Shown one piece after another: positions 9,409 to 17,957 of a stretch of 64,000 nucleotides of DNA. The notes under the pieces are model-generated. The model was not told the DNA's origin. It saw only the letters and a program-made list of their open reading frames with translations, and searched no databases. Location of the stretch: contig NZ_CP051131.1 of NCBI RefSeq assembly GCF_013378075.1, positions 3,422,501 through 3,486,500 on the forward strand, in the 5' to 3' direction. Numbering within the stretch: the stretch's first letter is position 1; each line of letters starts with the position of its first letter. Both the position numbers and the translations under genes were made by a program. This DNA is from Parasphingopyxis algicola. GTDB taxonomy: Bacteria; Pseudomonadota; Alphaproteobacteria; Sphingomonadales; Sphingomonadaceae.

Positions 9409-10110
9409 ATGTCGAGCTGTGATACCTGCCTTGTGCGCAATCGCGCCATCTGTTCGGTGCTGGATGCCGATGCGCTGGAGGATCTGAACCGGATCGGCCG
9501 CCGGAAGAATGTCCGGCGCGGGGAAACCGTGATCTGGGAGGGTGACGATGCGCCCATCGTCGCCAATGTCATCGACGGGATGCTCAAGCTGACCACCGCG
9601 ACGGGGGACGGGCGCGAGCTGATTGTCGGGATCACCTTTCCATCCGATTTCATCGGCCGTCCCTTCGGGGCCAGCAGCACCAATTCGGTGACAGCGCTTA
9701 CCGACGCACAACTGTGCGTCTTTACGCGATCGAGCTTCGATTCCTTTGCCAAGGAACATCCGGATCTCGAGCATGAACTGCTCGAGCGCACCCTGGGCGA
9801 ACTGGACCGGGCCCGCGAATGGATGCTGCTGTTGGGCCGCAAGAGCGCGGCGGAGCGCGTCGCCTCGTTCCTGCTGGAAATGTCGAAGCGGCTCGGCGGC
9901 AAGGCTTGCGAGGGACCGGCCGGCCCGGCGGACCAGTTCGAGCTGCCGCTGTCCCGCCAGCAGACGGCCGATATTCTGGGACTGACGATCGAAACGGTCA
10001 GCCGACAGCTCGGCCGTTTGCGCGACGCGGGTGTCATCCTCACGCCGGACCGGCGAACCATCGAGATCGTCGATCGCGGCGCGCTCGAAGTCGAGGCGGA
10101 ACGCGGCTAA
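9409..10110 (+). CDS. fnrL: Crp/Fnr-family oxygen-responsive transcriptional regulator (FnrL-like)
   Basis: 233 residues: an N-terminal Cys cluster (C4, C7, C15) and a central Cys at 103, the four-ligand pattern of oxygen-labile 4Fe-4S FNR proteins. It has a cyclic-nucleotide-type beta-roll (about 25-120), a dimer helix and a C-terminal winged helix. The recognition helix contains ETVSR (195-199), equal to the ExxSR that reads TTGAT half-sites. Such sites lie before ccoN and hemN in this window, so it probably activates its neighbours at low oxygen. It could be called Fnr, FnrL or an Fe-S FixK; the Fe-S cluster favours FnrL. Confidence 0.92.
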   Translation: MSSCDTCLVRNRAICSVLDADALEDLNRIGRRKNVRRGETVIWEGDDAPIVANVIDGMLKLTTATGDGRELIVGITFPSDFIGRPFGASSTNSVTALTDAQLCVFTRSSFDSFAKEHPDLEHELLERTLGELDRAREWMLLLGRKSAAERVASFLLEMSKRLGGKACEGPAGPADQFELPLSRQQTADILGLTIETVSRQLGRLRDAGVILTPDRRTIEIVDRGALEVEAERG

Positions 10111-10123
10111 AAATAAGGGCAGA

Positions 10124-10167
10124 CCGCTTGGGGGAAGCGGCCTACCCCGAGAACAGTAGGCGTTCTC
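10124..10167. terminator. Paired hairpins between convergent fnrL and ompW (possible bidirectional terminator)
   Basis: Two short dyads lie in the 57-bp convergent gap: CCGCTT/AAGCGG (10124-10140) and GAGAAC/GTTCTC (10149-10167). Neither is followed immediately by a good T-run on either strand, although a TTATTTTT tract follows the first on the minus strand after several bases. Termination is plausible but weakly supported. Confidence 0.35.
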
Positions 10168-10824
10168 TTAGAGTCGGAATCCTATCCCGACCCCGAAGAC
10201 GAACGGATCGAGATCGATATCGACCTGCTGCGTGCCGATCGTGGCGTTGCGCAGCGTCGCGGTCGTATCGATATCGATATATTTCACGTCGAAATTCAAG
10301 AAGATATTTTCATTGAGATCGATGTCGACACCGGCCTGCACCGCCCATCCCCAGCTGTCGCTGAGCGAGACGGACGTCGGGCCGACCGCATTTTCGAGGC
10401 CGTTCGAAGCGTCTTCCGAATAGAAGACCGTATAGTTGATGCCGGCGCCGACATAGGGCCGCACCGATCCTTCGGGCGCGAAATGATATTGGGCGGTCAG
10501 GGTCGGCGGCAGGACCCAGGTCGATCCGAGCTGGCCTATACCGCCGGTCGTGCCCGACGTTCCGCTGAAATCATGCTTGGTCGTCGCGGCGATCAGCTCG
10601 AAGCCGATATGGTCGGTCGCCATATAGGTGATGTCGACTTCGGGCATGATGGCGTCGCTGACCTCGACTTCCTCGCCCGGAAAGGTCGGCAGGATCGAGC
10701 CGGAATTCTCGGTTGGGGAAATCACAACCGCCCGGACACGCAGCAGCACGTCGCCGGCCTCGGCGAAGGCGGGTTGTGGCACGGCTGCTATGGCCAGCAG
10801 GGGAAGGAGGGATAACGCACGCAT
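10168..10824 (-). CDS. ompW: OmpW-family outer-membrane protein
   Basis: 218 residues with a signal peptide ending AQ/AFA (about 21 residues). Alternating beta-strand segments follow, with the OmpW signatures PPTLTAQYHF and VRPYVGAGINYT, and a C-terminal GVGIGFRL ending in an aromatic-x-Leu of the outer-membrane beta-signal type. OmpW proteins form small 8-stranded barrels with a hydrophobic channel, and in enterobacteria expression responds to FNR. Here the start faces two FNR-like boxes shared with divergent hemN, consistent with the same control. Confidence 0.9.
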   Translation of the reverse strand: MRALSLLPLLAIAAVPQPAFAEAGDVLLRVRAVVISPTENSGSILPTFPGEEVEVSDAIMPEVDITYMATDHIGFELIAATTKHDFSGTSGTTGGIGQLGSTWVLPPTLTAQYHFAPEGSVRPYVGAGINYTVFYSEDASNGLENAVGPTSVSLSDSWGWAVQAGVDIDLNENIFLNFDVKYIDIDTTATLRNATIGTQQVDIDLDPFVFGVGIGFRL

Positions 10825-10886
10825 GGGTGATGCCTTTCAGTTCGGTTTGGATGCCCATGCTTTGGGGAGTGCCTCGCGGTGGCGCT

Positions 10887-10900
10887 TTGATCCTCGTCAA
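10887..10900. promoter_or_regulatory. FNR-like box 1 between ompW and hemN
   Basis: TTGAT-CCTC-GTCAA differs from the perfect dyad at one position. It sits 62 bp upstream of the ompW start codon and 57 bp upstream of hemN, so it could serve either promoter. Its centre is 22 bp (two helical turns) from box 2. Confidence 0.7.
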
Positions 10901-10908
10901 CGGTTTTT

Positions 10909-10922
10909 TTGATCATGGTCAA
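10909..10922. promoter_or_regulatory. FNR-like box 2 upstream of hemN
   Basis: TTGAT-CATG-GTCAA has one mismatch to the FNR dyad and lies 35 bp before the hemN ATG. The tandem arrangement with box 1 puts both on the same DNA face. Box 2 is close enough to the hemN start that it could lie within the promoter or act as a second, possibly modulating, site. Confidence 0.7.
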
Positions 10923-10957
10923 GGAGATACGGCTCGGGAAATGCTCTTTGGCGAAGA

Positions 10958-12277
10958 ATGTGGCCTTACATATCCGACCTGCTCGATCGCCCGGTTCCGC
11001 GCTATACGAGCTATCCGACGGCCGCCGAGTTCGCGCCGGTGGACGCCGGCTTTCACGAAGCGGGGTTCGACGATCTGGCGCCGGGCGCGTCCGTCTCGCT
11101 CTATGCCCACATTCCCTTTTGCGAAAAGATCTGCTGGTATTGTGGCTGCAATACCGGCGCGGCCAATCGTGCCCATCGCCTCACCGCCTATCTCGATGCG
11201 CTACATGCGGAAATCGAAACGGTTGCCGAGCGGCTCGGAAACCAGCGGCCGATCACCCAGATCGCCTTTGGCGGCGGCAGCCCGAACGCGATCGATCCCG
11301 TCGATTTCGTCCGCCTGCTCGACCATCTGTGTATCGCCTTCGACGCGTTCGACGCACGGCTTTCGATCGAACTCGATCCGCGCAGCCTGACACCCGAATG
11401 GAGCGCCTTGCTGGGGCGGGCCGGGGTCAGTCATGCGAGCCTCGGCGTCCAGACCTTCGATCCCGACCTGCAGGCGCGGATCGGGCGGATTCAGCCGGCG
11501 GAGAGCATCGAACGCGCGGTGGCGGGATTGCGCGACAATGGCGTCACATCGCTCAATTTCGACTTGATGTACGGCCTGCCGGGCCAGACCCATGCGGCGC
11601 TGGCCGAGACTTTGAAACAGGCCGTCGCGCTACAGCCCGACCGGATCGCGCTGTTCGGCTATGCGCACCTTCCCGCGCTGATCAAGCGCCAGCAGCGGAT
11701 CGACGCCAGCGACATGCCGGACGGCCGCGCGCGTTTCGACATGGCGGCGCTCGGCTTCGAAATGCTGACGGCCGCCGGCTATGTGCCGATCGGCTTCGAT
11801 CATTTCGCGCGCGCCGGCGACGGCCTGGCGCAAGCCTTCGAGGCGGGCACGATGCGGCGCAATTTCCAGGGGTTTAACGACGATCCGAGCGACGCGCTGA
11901 TCGGTCTCGGCGCCAGCGCGATCAGCAGTTTCCCCGATCGTTTCGTGCAGAATGAGAAGAATAGCGGCCGCTACCGGATGCGCGCCGGCGCGAACATGCT
12001 GACCGCCGAGCGCGGCGTTCTGCGCATTCCGGCGGACCGCCAACGTGGCCGGATCATCGAACGCCTTCTATGCGCGGGCACCGCCGATATCGGCGGAGTT
12101 CGAATGTCGGCCGCGATGCACGACCGGCTGGCGCATCTGACCGCGCTCGGTCTTGTCGAACGGGATGGCGATCGCGTTACGATAACGCCCGACGGCCGCC
12201 CCTATGGCCGGACCATCGCGAGCCTGTTCGACGCCTATCGCGGGGTGCAGGAAAAACGGTTCAGCAGCGCCGTCTGA
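10958..12277 (+). CDS. hemN: Oxygen-independent coproporphyrinogen III oxidase (HemN)
   Basis: 439-residue radical-SAM enzyme that decarboxylates coproporphyrinogen III to protoporphyrinogen IX without oxygen. The cluster motif CEKICWYCGC (C55, C59, C62 plus C64) is the HemN-specific CxxxCxxCxC. It is followed by the glycine-rich SAM site (FGGGSP) and a C-terminal HemN domain (LFGYAHLP and GLGASAISS). Chosen start MWPYISDLLDR at 10958, with GAAG just upstream. Heme supply for cbb3 oxidase at low oxygen fits its place and the tandem FNR boxes. Confidence 0.95.
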   Translation: MWPYISDLLDRPVPRYTSYPTAAEFAPVDAGFHEAGFDDLAPGASVSLYAHIPFCEKICWYCGCNTGAANRAHRLTAYLDALHAEIETVAERLGNQRPITQIAFGGGSPNAIDPVDFVRLLDHLCIAFDAFDARLSIELDPRSLTPEWSALLGRAGVSHASLGVQTFDPDLQARIGRIQPAESIERAVAGLRDNGVTSLNFDLMYGLPGQTHAALAETLKQAVALQPDRIALFGYAHLPALIKRQQRIDASDMPDGRARFDMAALGFEMLTAAGYVPIGFDHFARAGDGLAQAFEAGTMRRNFQGFNDDPSDALIGLGASAISSFPDRFVQNEKNSGRYRMRAGANMLTAERGVLRIPADRQRGRIIERLLCAGTADIGGVRMSAAMHDRLAHLTALGLVERDGDRVTITPDGRPYGRTIASLFDAYRGVQEKRFSSAV

Positions 12278-12302
12278 TACAAGGCCTTCGCCGCCGATCG
12301 AT

Positions 12303-13223
12303 TCAGAACCAGAAACGCAGCCCGGCGAGAAACGCTATGCGGTCCGGATCGCCGCCCGCGGCGCGGGCGAAATCCGCCGTATCGCCGAACTGGTGCTGCC
12401 ATTCGACCCCAATATAGGGCGCGAATTGCGGGCCGAATTCGTAGCGCAACCGCAATCCGGCTTCGAGATCGGAAAAGCCCGACCCGATCCCCAGTTCAGG
12501 GATGTCCTGGGCCGCGAGATTGAGTTCGACCCTCGGTTGCAGGATCAGGCTCTGGGTGAGGCGCTGATCATATTCGGCCTCGATCCGGGCCGTGACATCG
12601 CCTTCGTCGGACAGGAAGGCGGCCGCATCGATCTCGAAGAAATAGGGCGCGAGCCCCTGCACGCCGATCACCGCATGCGCCCGGTCGGGGCCGGGACGGA
12701 AATCGGCGCGCATCCCGGTTTGCAGATCGAAAAAGGGGCCGATCGCACGGCTCCACAAGGCCTGGATTTCCGCGTCTTCGAGCGATCCCCCAAATGCGCC
12801 TTCGCCCTCGCTCTTCACCCACAGCTTGTCGATATCGCCGCCGATCCAGGCGTTGAGTTCCCAGACATAGGCGTCCTCGCCCGCGGCGATCTGGGCTTCG
12901 AGCCGGTCGACGGCGAACAGATAGGTCGTCATCCCGCCCTGGTTCCGGCGCAGCTCCTCGCGACTCTCCGCCATGACATCAGGCGGAAAGACGGTATCGG
13001 CGGCATGGGCCGGCCCCGAAAAGGCTTCGGACGGCGGCCCGGATTGCGGAAGGGCAGGATCCTCTGCCATGGCGCCGTGACCGGCATGGGCGTCCGCTGC
13101 GTGATCCTCCGGTATCGTGTGTCCGGCATGCGGATCGGCCGGTTGCGGCATCTCGTGCCCCGTATGCTGGGAGAGGGCGGGGCTGGCGGCGATCAGCGCC
13201 GTCGCGGCGATCATCACCCTCAC
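12303..13223 (-). CDS. copB: Copper resistance protein B (outer-membrane CopB)
   Basis: 306 residues. After a signal peptide there is a His/Met-rich acidic N-terminus with repeated HAGH motifs, the likely copper-binding region. The CopB beta-barrel follows (for example VELNLAAQDIPELGIG and PYIGVEWQHQFG), ending in GLRFWF with a terminal Phe. The open frame extends far upstream antisense to copA. GTG at 13223 overlapping the copA stop gives an Arg-containing signal peptide and is preferred; ATG at 13214 would lack a positive n-region. It is the last gene of csoR-copA-copB. Confidence 0.92.
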   Translation of the reverse strand: MRVMIAATALIAASPALSQHTGHEMPQPADPHAGHTIPEDHAADAHAGHGAMAEDPALPQSGPPSEAFSGPAHAADTVFPPDVMAESREELRRNQGGMTTYLFAVDRLEAQIAAGEDAYVWELNAWIGGDIDKLWVKSEGEGAFGGSLEDAEIQALWSRAIGPFFDLQTGMRADFRPGPDRAHAVIGVQGLAPYFFEIDAAAFLSDEGDVTARIEAEYDQRLTQSLILQPRVELNLAAQDIPELGIGSGFSDLEAGLRLRYEFGPQFAPYIGVEWQHQFGDTADFARAAGGDPDRIAFLAGLRFWF

Positions 13224-14947
13224 GCCATCTCTCCGTCGAGCGGCCGCACGGTGACGACGTTGAACATCCCGGCATGCATGTGCATCATCAGATGGCAGTG
13301 AAAGGCCCAGTCTCCGGGCGCGTCGGTGGTCAGGTCGAACCGGACGAAACCGCCCGGCAGCACGTTCACCGTATGCTTGCGCGGATGATGGCCGGTATGG
13401 CCGTTGACCAGCTCGAAGAAAAAGCCGTGCAGATGGATCGGGTGCGTCATCATCGTATCGTTCACGAGCTTGACGCGCACGCGCTCGTCGCGCGCGAAGC
13501 GGATCGGCTCGACCTGTTCCGAAAACCGGCGCCCGTCGAACGACCACATATAGCGTTCCATATTGCCGGTGAGATGGATCTGCAGCTCGCGCGCGGGCGG
13601 ACGCGGATCGGGATTGGGGTTCAGTGCTTCAAGGTCCGCATAGACGAGGACGCGGTGTCCGACGCCGTCGAGCCCAAGCCCGCGATCACCCGTACGGTCC
13701 ACCGGCATCGGCGCGATCATGTCGACGCCGGGATTGAGATCGACGCCGGGTGCGACCGATCCGTCGCGCATGCCGTGGTCCATCGCGCCGCCATCGCCGC
13801 CCATGTCATGCCCCATCGCCGCGTGATCCATGCCGGCCATGCCCATATCGCGCATCGTCAAGGTCGGCCGCTCGCGAAGGGGCGGGACGTCCGCCGCCAT
13901 GCCGGGGCGCGGGGCCAGCGTTGCGCGGCCCATCCCGGAACGGTCGATGCTCTCGCTGACGATCGTATAGGCGTGATCGGCGGTCGGCGTGACGATCACG
14001 TCATAGGTTTCCGCGACGCCGATCTGGAACTCGTCGACGGTAACCGGTCGGACATTCTCGCCGTCCGCATTGACCACCGTTATCGGCAGGCCGGGAATGC
14101 GGATATTCATGATCGACATCGCCGAGGCGTTGATGATGCGTAGGCGTACGCGTTCGCCGGGTTCGAACAGCCCTGTCCAGTTTTCCGCCGGACCATGGCC
14201 ATTGACCAGATAGGTGTAGGTCGCGCCGGTCACGTCGGCGATGTCGGACGGCATCATCCGCATCCCGCCCCACATAGCGCGCTGCTCCGTCGTCATCGGA
14301 CGGCCGTCGAAAAGCGTGTTCTGCTGCCGGTTGAAATAGTCGGGACTCTGCTTGAGCCGCTGCATGACCCTATGCGGATGCATGAAGCTCCAGTCGGAAA
14401 GCACCAGCACGTGCTCGCGGTCATACTCGACCGGATCGTGATGGGCCGGATCGATGATGATCGGCCCGTAATGGCCCATCGCCTCCTGCAGCCCCGAATG
14501 GCTGTGATACCAATATGTCCCGGCCTGGCGGATGGGGAATTCGTAGGTGAAAGTTTCGTGCGGCCGGATGCCGGGAAAGGAGATGCCGGGCACGCCGTCC
14601 ATCTGGAAGGGCAGGAGTATCCCGTGCCAGTGTATCGAGCTGTCGGCGTCGAGATGGTTGGTCACGTCGATGCGGACATTCTGCCCTTCGCGAAGCCGGA
14701 TCAGCGGCGCGGGCAGCGTGCCGTTGACGGTTATCGCATGGCCGGTCCGGCCGCCCACCGCGAACGGGGTCTCGCCGATGCTGAGCGCGATCCGTTCGCC
14801 GGAGAGCACGCCCGGACTCGCCGCCGCCATCGGCGTGTGATGGGCATGGGACTGGGCTCGCACCCAGCCGGGAAGAAGGGCGGTAATCGCCAGCCCACCG
14901 CCCAGCGTCAGCGCCCCGTTCAGTGCGTCGCGTCTCGTCATGGCCAT
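13220..14947 (-). CDS. copA: Periplasmic multicopper oxidase CopA (copper resistance)
   Basis: 575 residues. A Tat signal is present (MTRRDALNGAL then a hydrophobic stretch). Three cupredoxin domains carry the four copper-binding motifs HWHG, HSHSG, HPIHLHG and HCHLMMH, so type 1, 2 and 3 sites look intact. A Met/His-rich insert (around MGMAGMDHAAMGHDMGG) is typical of the PcoA/CopA family, which oxidises Cu(I) in the periplasm. ATG 14947 (MAMTRRD) is chosen over the upstream in-frame start for its AGGA-type site and Tat placement. It starts 13 bp after csoR and overlaps copB. Confidence 0.95.
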   Translation of the reverse strand: MAMTRRDALNGALTLGGGLAITALLPGWVRAQSHAHHTPMAAASPGVLSGERIALSIGETPFAVGGRTGHAITVNGTLPAPLIRLREGQNVRIDVTNHLDADSSIHWHGILLPFQMDGVPGISFPGIRPHETFTYEFPIRQAGTYWYHSHSGLQEAMGHYGPIIIDPAHHDPVEYDREHVLVLSDWSFMHPHRVMQRLKQSPDYFNRQQNTLFDGRPMTTEQRAMWGGMRMMPSDIADVTGATYTYLVNGHGPAENWTGLFEPGERVRLRIINASAMSIMNIRIPGLPITVVNADGENVRPVTVDEFQIGVAETYDVIVTPTADHAYTIVSESIDRSGMGRATLAPRPGMAADVPPLRERPTLTMRDMGMAGMDHAAMGHDMGGDGGAMDHGMRDGSVAPGVDLNPGVDMIAPMPVDRTGDRGLGLDGVGHRVLVYADLEALNPNPDPRPPARELQIHLTGNMERYMWSFDGRRFSEQVEPIRFARDERVRVKLVNDTMMTHPIHLHGFFFELVNGHTGHHPRKHTVNVLPGGFVRFDLTTDAPGDWAFHCHLMMHMHAGMFNVVTVRPLDGEMA

Positions 14948-14960
14948 GTCTATGGTCCTG

Positions 14961-15236
14961 CTAGCGGGACATCTTGCCGAACAGATCGACAAGTTCGCCG
15001 AACTTCTCGCGCTGGGCGGCGGCGTCGCCGCTCTGGACTGCTTCTTCGATGCAATGCCCGGAATGGATGGCCAGCACCTTGCCCTTGGCGGCCCGCAACG
15101 CGGCTTCCATCGCCGTCATCTGCTGGAGGATGTCGATGCAATAGCGATCCTCCTCCATCATCCTGGCGATCCCGCGCGCCTGGCCCTCGATGCGCTTCAT
15201 CCGGGCGATTTCCTTGTCGAATTTGCAGTTCGCCAT
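14961..15236 (-). CDS. csoR: CsoR/DUF156-family copper-sensing transcriptional repressor
   Basis: 91-residue all-helical regulator. The copper fingerprint Cys-His-Cys is present at C33, H58 and C62, with exactly the 25/4 spacing of characterised CsoR proteins (the nickel sensor RcnR uses a different pattern). An additional Cys at position 4 is present. It is the first gene of csoR-copA-copB and divergent from the copper ATPase. Cu(I) binding should release it from DNA and induce both sides. A dyad lies in the 82-bp divergent gap. Confidence 0.92.
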   Translation of the reverse strand: MANCKFDKEIARMKRIEGQARGIARMMEEDRYCIDILQQMTAMEAALRAAKGKVLAIHSGHCIEEAVQSGDAAAQREKFGELVDLFGKMSR

Positions 15237-15267
15237 GCGACTTTCCTGACTGTAGGTTGACGAACTA

Positions 15268-15290
15268 TATACCTATCCCCAGTATAGTAT
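15268..15290. promoter_or_regulatory. Putative CsoR operator in the csoR/copper-ATPase divergent promoter
   Basis: The stretch reads TATACCTAT-CCCCAGT-ATAGTAT: an imperfect inverted repeat of AT-rich arms around a C-rich core, the general pattern of CsoR operators. It lies centrally in the only intergenic space between csoR and the ATPase, so a repressor bound here could control both. The assignment depends on position and symmetry, not on a strict consensus. Confidence 0.5.
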
Positions 15291-15318
15291 CAAGTTCGAA
15301 GATTCGGGGACTGGTGGA

Positions 15319-17502
15319 ATGAGTCACGATTGTTGCCAGACGGAAAGCGGGCGCCGTTCCGCGCCAGGAGGCGCGGCGGAGGGCGCGATCTACACCTGCC
15401 CCATGCATCCCGAAATCCGCCAGAAAGGCCCCGGTTCCTGCCCGATCTGCGGCATGGCGCTCGAGCCGGAACAGGTGTCGCTCGAAACCGGCCCGGATCC
15501 CGAATATGTCGATATGCGCCGCCGCTTCTGGATCAGCGCTGTCTTCACTGTCCCGCTCGTCATTTACACGATGGGCGGAATGCTGCCGTCCCGTCCGTTC
15601 GAGGGGCTGATTGCACCCGGTGTTGCGCAATGGATCGAATTCGCGCTCGCCGCGCCCGTCGTCCTATGGGGCGCCTGGCCCTTCTTCGTCCGTGCCGTCC
15701 GATCGGTGCGCACGATGAATCTCAACATGTTCACGCTGATCGGCCTCGGCGTGTTCGTGGCCTTTGCGTTCAGCTTGGTCGCGACCGCTGTGCCGGATAT
15801 CTTCCCCGCGGCGTTCCGCAATGCGGATGGGCGGGTCGGTGTCTATTTCGAAGCGGCGGCGGTCATCACCACGCTCGTATTGCTGGGCCAGGTGCTGGAG
15901 TTGAAGGCGCGCGGCCAAACGTCGAGCGCCCTGAAAGCGCTGCTCGAACTGGCGCCGCCTGTCGCTATCCGGATTGCCGGGGACGGCACGGAGTCGGAAA
16001 TATCGTTGGACGAAGTGCGGACCGGCGACCGGTTGCGGGTTCGCCCGGGCGATAAAGTGCCGGTGGATGGCGTCCTCGTCTCCGGCGCGAGTACGGTCGA
16101 CGAGGCCATGGTCACCGGCGAACCGATCCCGGTCCGCAAGGAAAAGGGCGATGCGGTGACCGGCGGCACCGTCAACCAGACCGGCGGTTTCGTGATGGAG
16201 GCGCAGCGCGTCGGCGCGGATACGCTGCTCGCCAAGATCGTCCGGATGGTCGCCGAGGCGCAGCGCAGCCGGGCGCCGATCCAGCGGCTCGCGGATAGCG
16301 TCGCCGGCTGGTTCGTGCCCGCCGTCGTCCTGATCGCGGTCATCACGTTCATCGTCTGGTCGATCTGGGGGCCGAACCCCGCAATGGCCTACGCCCTGGT
16401 CAATGCGATTGCCGTGCTGATCATCGCCTGTCCCTGTGCGCTCGGCCTCGCCACGCCGATGTCGATCATGGTCGGTACCGGCAAGGGCGCGCAGAACGGC
16501 ATCCTCATCAAAAATGCCGAAGCGCTCGAAACATTCGAGAAGGTCGATACGGTGGTGGTCGACAAGACCGGGACGCTCACCGAGGGCAAGCCGAAGCTGG
16601 TGGCCGTGGAGACGGTTTCGGGTGTCAGGGAGGACAATCTGCTCTCGCTGGTGGCCGCGGTCGAACGGTCGAGCGAACATCCGCTTGCCGCCGCCATTGT
16701 CGAGGGCGCGATGGACCGCGGATTGGAACTGGCCGAAGCGCATGACTTCGCCTCCGTGACCGGGGCGGGCGTCGAGGCCCGTGTTGAAGGGCGGACCGTC
16801 GCGATCGGCAACGAGAAGATGATGGAACGGGCGGGTACGCTCGACGAGGCGCTGGTGGCGCGCGCAAAAGAAGGCCGGGAGCTCGGGCGAACGGTCATGC
16901 TCGTTGCGCTCGACGGCAAGGCGGCCGGGATCGTCGCCGTGGCCGATCCGATCAAGAAAACGAGCGCCGATGCGATCGCCAGGCTTCACCGCGAAAGTAT
17001 CCGCGTCGTCATGCTGACGGGCGATGCCGAAGGCACGGCGCATGCCGTTGCGCGGCAGGTCGGGATCGACGAGGTTCGCGCCAATGTCTCGCCCGAAGAC
17101 AAGAACAGGATCGTCAAGGAATTGCGGGCCGAGGGTCGCATCGTCGCCATGGCCGGTGACGGGATTAACGACGCCCCTGCGCTCGCTGCCGCCGATATCG
17201 GCGTGGCGATGGGGACGGGCACCGACGTGGCGATGGAAAGCGCGGGGATAACGCTCGTGCAGGGCGATCTTGCCGGTATCGCCAAGGCGCGGCGGCTTAG
17301 CGGCATGACGATGCGGAACATCCGCCAGAACCTGTTTTTCGCGTTTCTATACAACACGCTCGGTATACCGGTTGCGGCCGGTATCCTCTATCCGGCCTTC
17401 GGCCTGCTGCTCTCGCCGATGATTGCGGCGGCCGCGATGAGCCTCAGCTCGGTATCGGTGATCGGCAACGCCTTGCGGTTGCGTTCAAAGGTTCTGGAAT
17501 AA
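15319..17502 (+). CDS. Copper-exporting P1B-type ATPase with N-terminal HMBD domain
   Basis: 727 residues. Instead of a CxxC HMA domain the N-terminus has a Cys/His-rich start and a heavy-metal-binding domain of the YTCPMHPEI / [11 protein letters not shown] type. Then come an actuator TGEP, CPC in the membrane (371-373), DKTGT (D415), SEHPLA and GDGINDAP. This is the copper-efflux type known as CopA/ActP/CopF; the symbol is left blank because copA is used for the oxidase here. Divergent from csoR across a shared operator region, it removes cytoplasmic Cu(I). Confidence 0.94.
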   Translation: MSHDCCQTESGRRSAPGGAAEGAIYTCPMHPEIRQKGPGSCPICGMALEPEQVSLETGPDPEYVDMRRRFWISAVFTVPLVIYTMGGMLPSRPFEGLIAPGVAQWIEFALAAPVVLWGAWPFFVRAVRSVRTMNLNMFTLIGLGVFVAFAFSLVATAVPDIFPAAFRNADGRVGVYFEAAAVITTLVLLGQVLELKARGQTSSALKALLELAPPVAIRIAGDGTESEISLDEVRTGDRLRVRPGDKVPVDGVLVSGASTVDEAMVTGEPIPVRKEKGDAVTGGTVNQTGGFVMEAQRVGADTLLAKIVRMVAEAQRSRAPIQRLADSVAGWFVPAVVLIAVITFIVWSIWGPNPAMAYALVNAIAVLIIACPCALGLATPMSIMVGTGKGAQNGILIKNAEALETFEKVDTVVVDKTGTLTEGKPKLVAVETVSGVREDNLLSLVAAVERSSEHPLAAAIVEGAMDRGLELAEAHDFASVTGAGVEARVEGRTVAIGNEKMMERAGTLDEALVARAKEGRELGRTVMLVALDGKAAGIVAVADPIKKTSADAIARLHRESIRVVMLTGDAEGTAHAVARQVGIDEVRANVSPEDKNRIVKELRAEGRIVAMAGDGINDAPALAAADIGVAMGTGTDVAMESAGITLVQGDLAGIAKARRLSGMTMRNIRQNLFFAFLYNTLGIPVAAGILYPAFGLLLSPMIAAAAMSLSSVSVIGNALRLRSKVLE

Positions 17503-17556
17503 TGTCGGCTACGGTCGAAAAGACTGTGGAAGCCGCGAAAACCGGTGGAATCGATG

Positions 17557-17769
17557 CTAGGCGTTCTTGGGTCCTGCAAAAACGCAGTCCCGGAAACGGA
17601 CCACATGGTCAGTCTGTCGCAGTTCCGGAAGCCTGATAAAGCGGCCGATGAACTGCTCCGACCCTTTGCTCATCTCAACATTGCAGATCGTGCCGTCGGC
17701 AAGCCGAAACACGGCTAGACGGCGCAGTGTGGCTGGTACTCTGGTGCTTGAAAGGCGATTGCGGTCCAT
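17557..17769 (-). CDS. Small hypothetical protein, 70 aa
   Basis: An open frame on the minus strand (MDRNRLSSTRVPATLRRL start). The composition is plausible for a small beta-rich domain with basic residues: LAVFRLADGTICNVEM then FIGRFIRLPEL. The arrangement loosely recalls a PilZ-like cyclic-di-GMP domain (Arg-rich entry, short strands), but the diagnostic RxxxR...D/NxSxxG is not clear. A GTG at 17787 would add six residues. It sits alone in the gap before the rpfF-like gene, in slightly AT-richer DNA. Confidence 0.4.
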   Translation of the reverse strand: MDRNRLSSTRVPATLRRLAVFRLADGTICNVEMSKGSEQFIGRFIRLPELRQTDHVVRFRDCVFAGPKNA

Positions 17770-17957
17770 GACCCCGGCATGGCGCACAGACCTTAAGAAA
17801 TTGTCGACGAAGCTCTTTTTGGCCTTCCGTTAACCAATCGCGGCGCGCACGTCCGAATCTGTCTTGCTACGAGACGGTCGGGAAATCGCGCGAATATCGT
17901 TTGCCCGGTGTAACCAAATATGTTTAGATTCCATATACCTTGTTCGGAGATTGTTTA

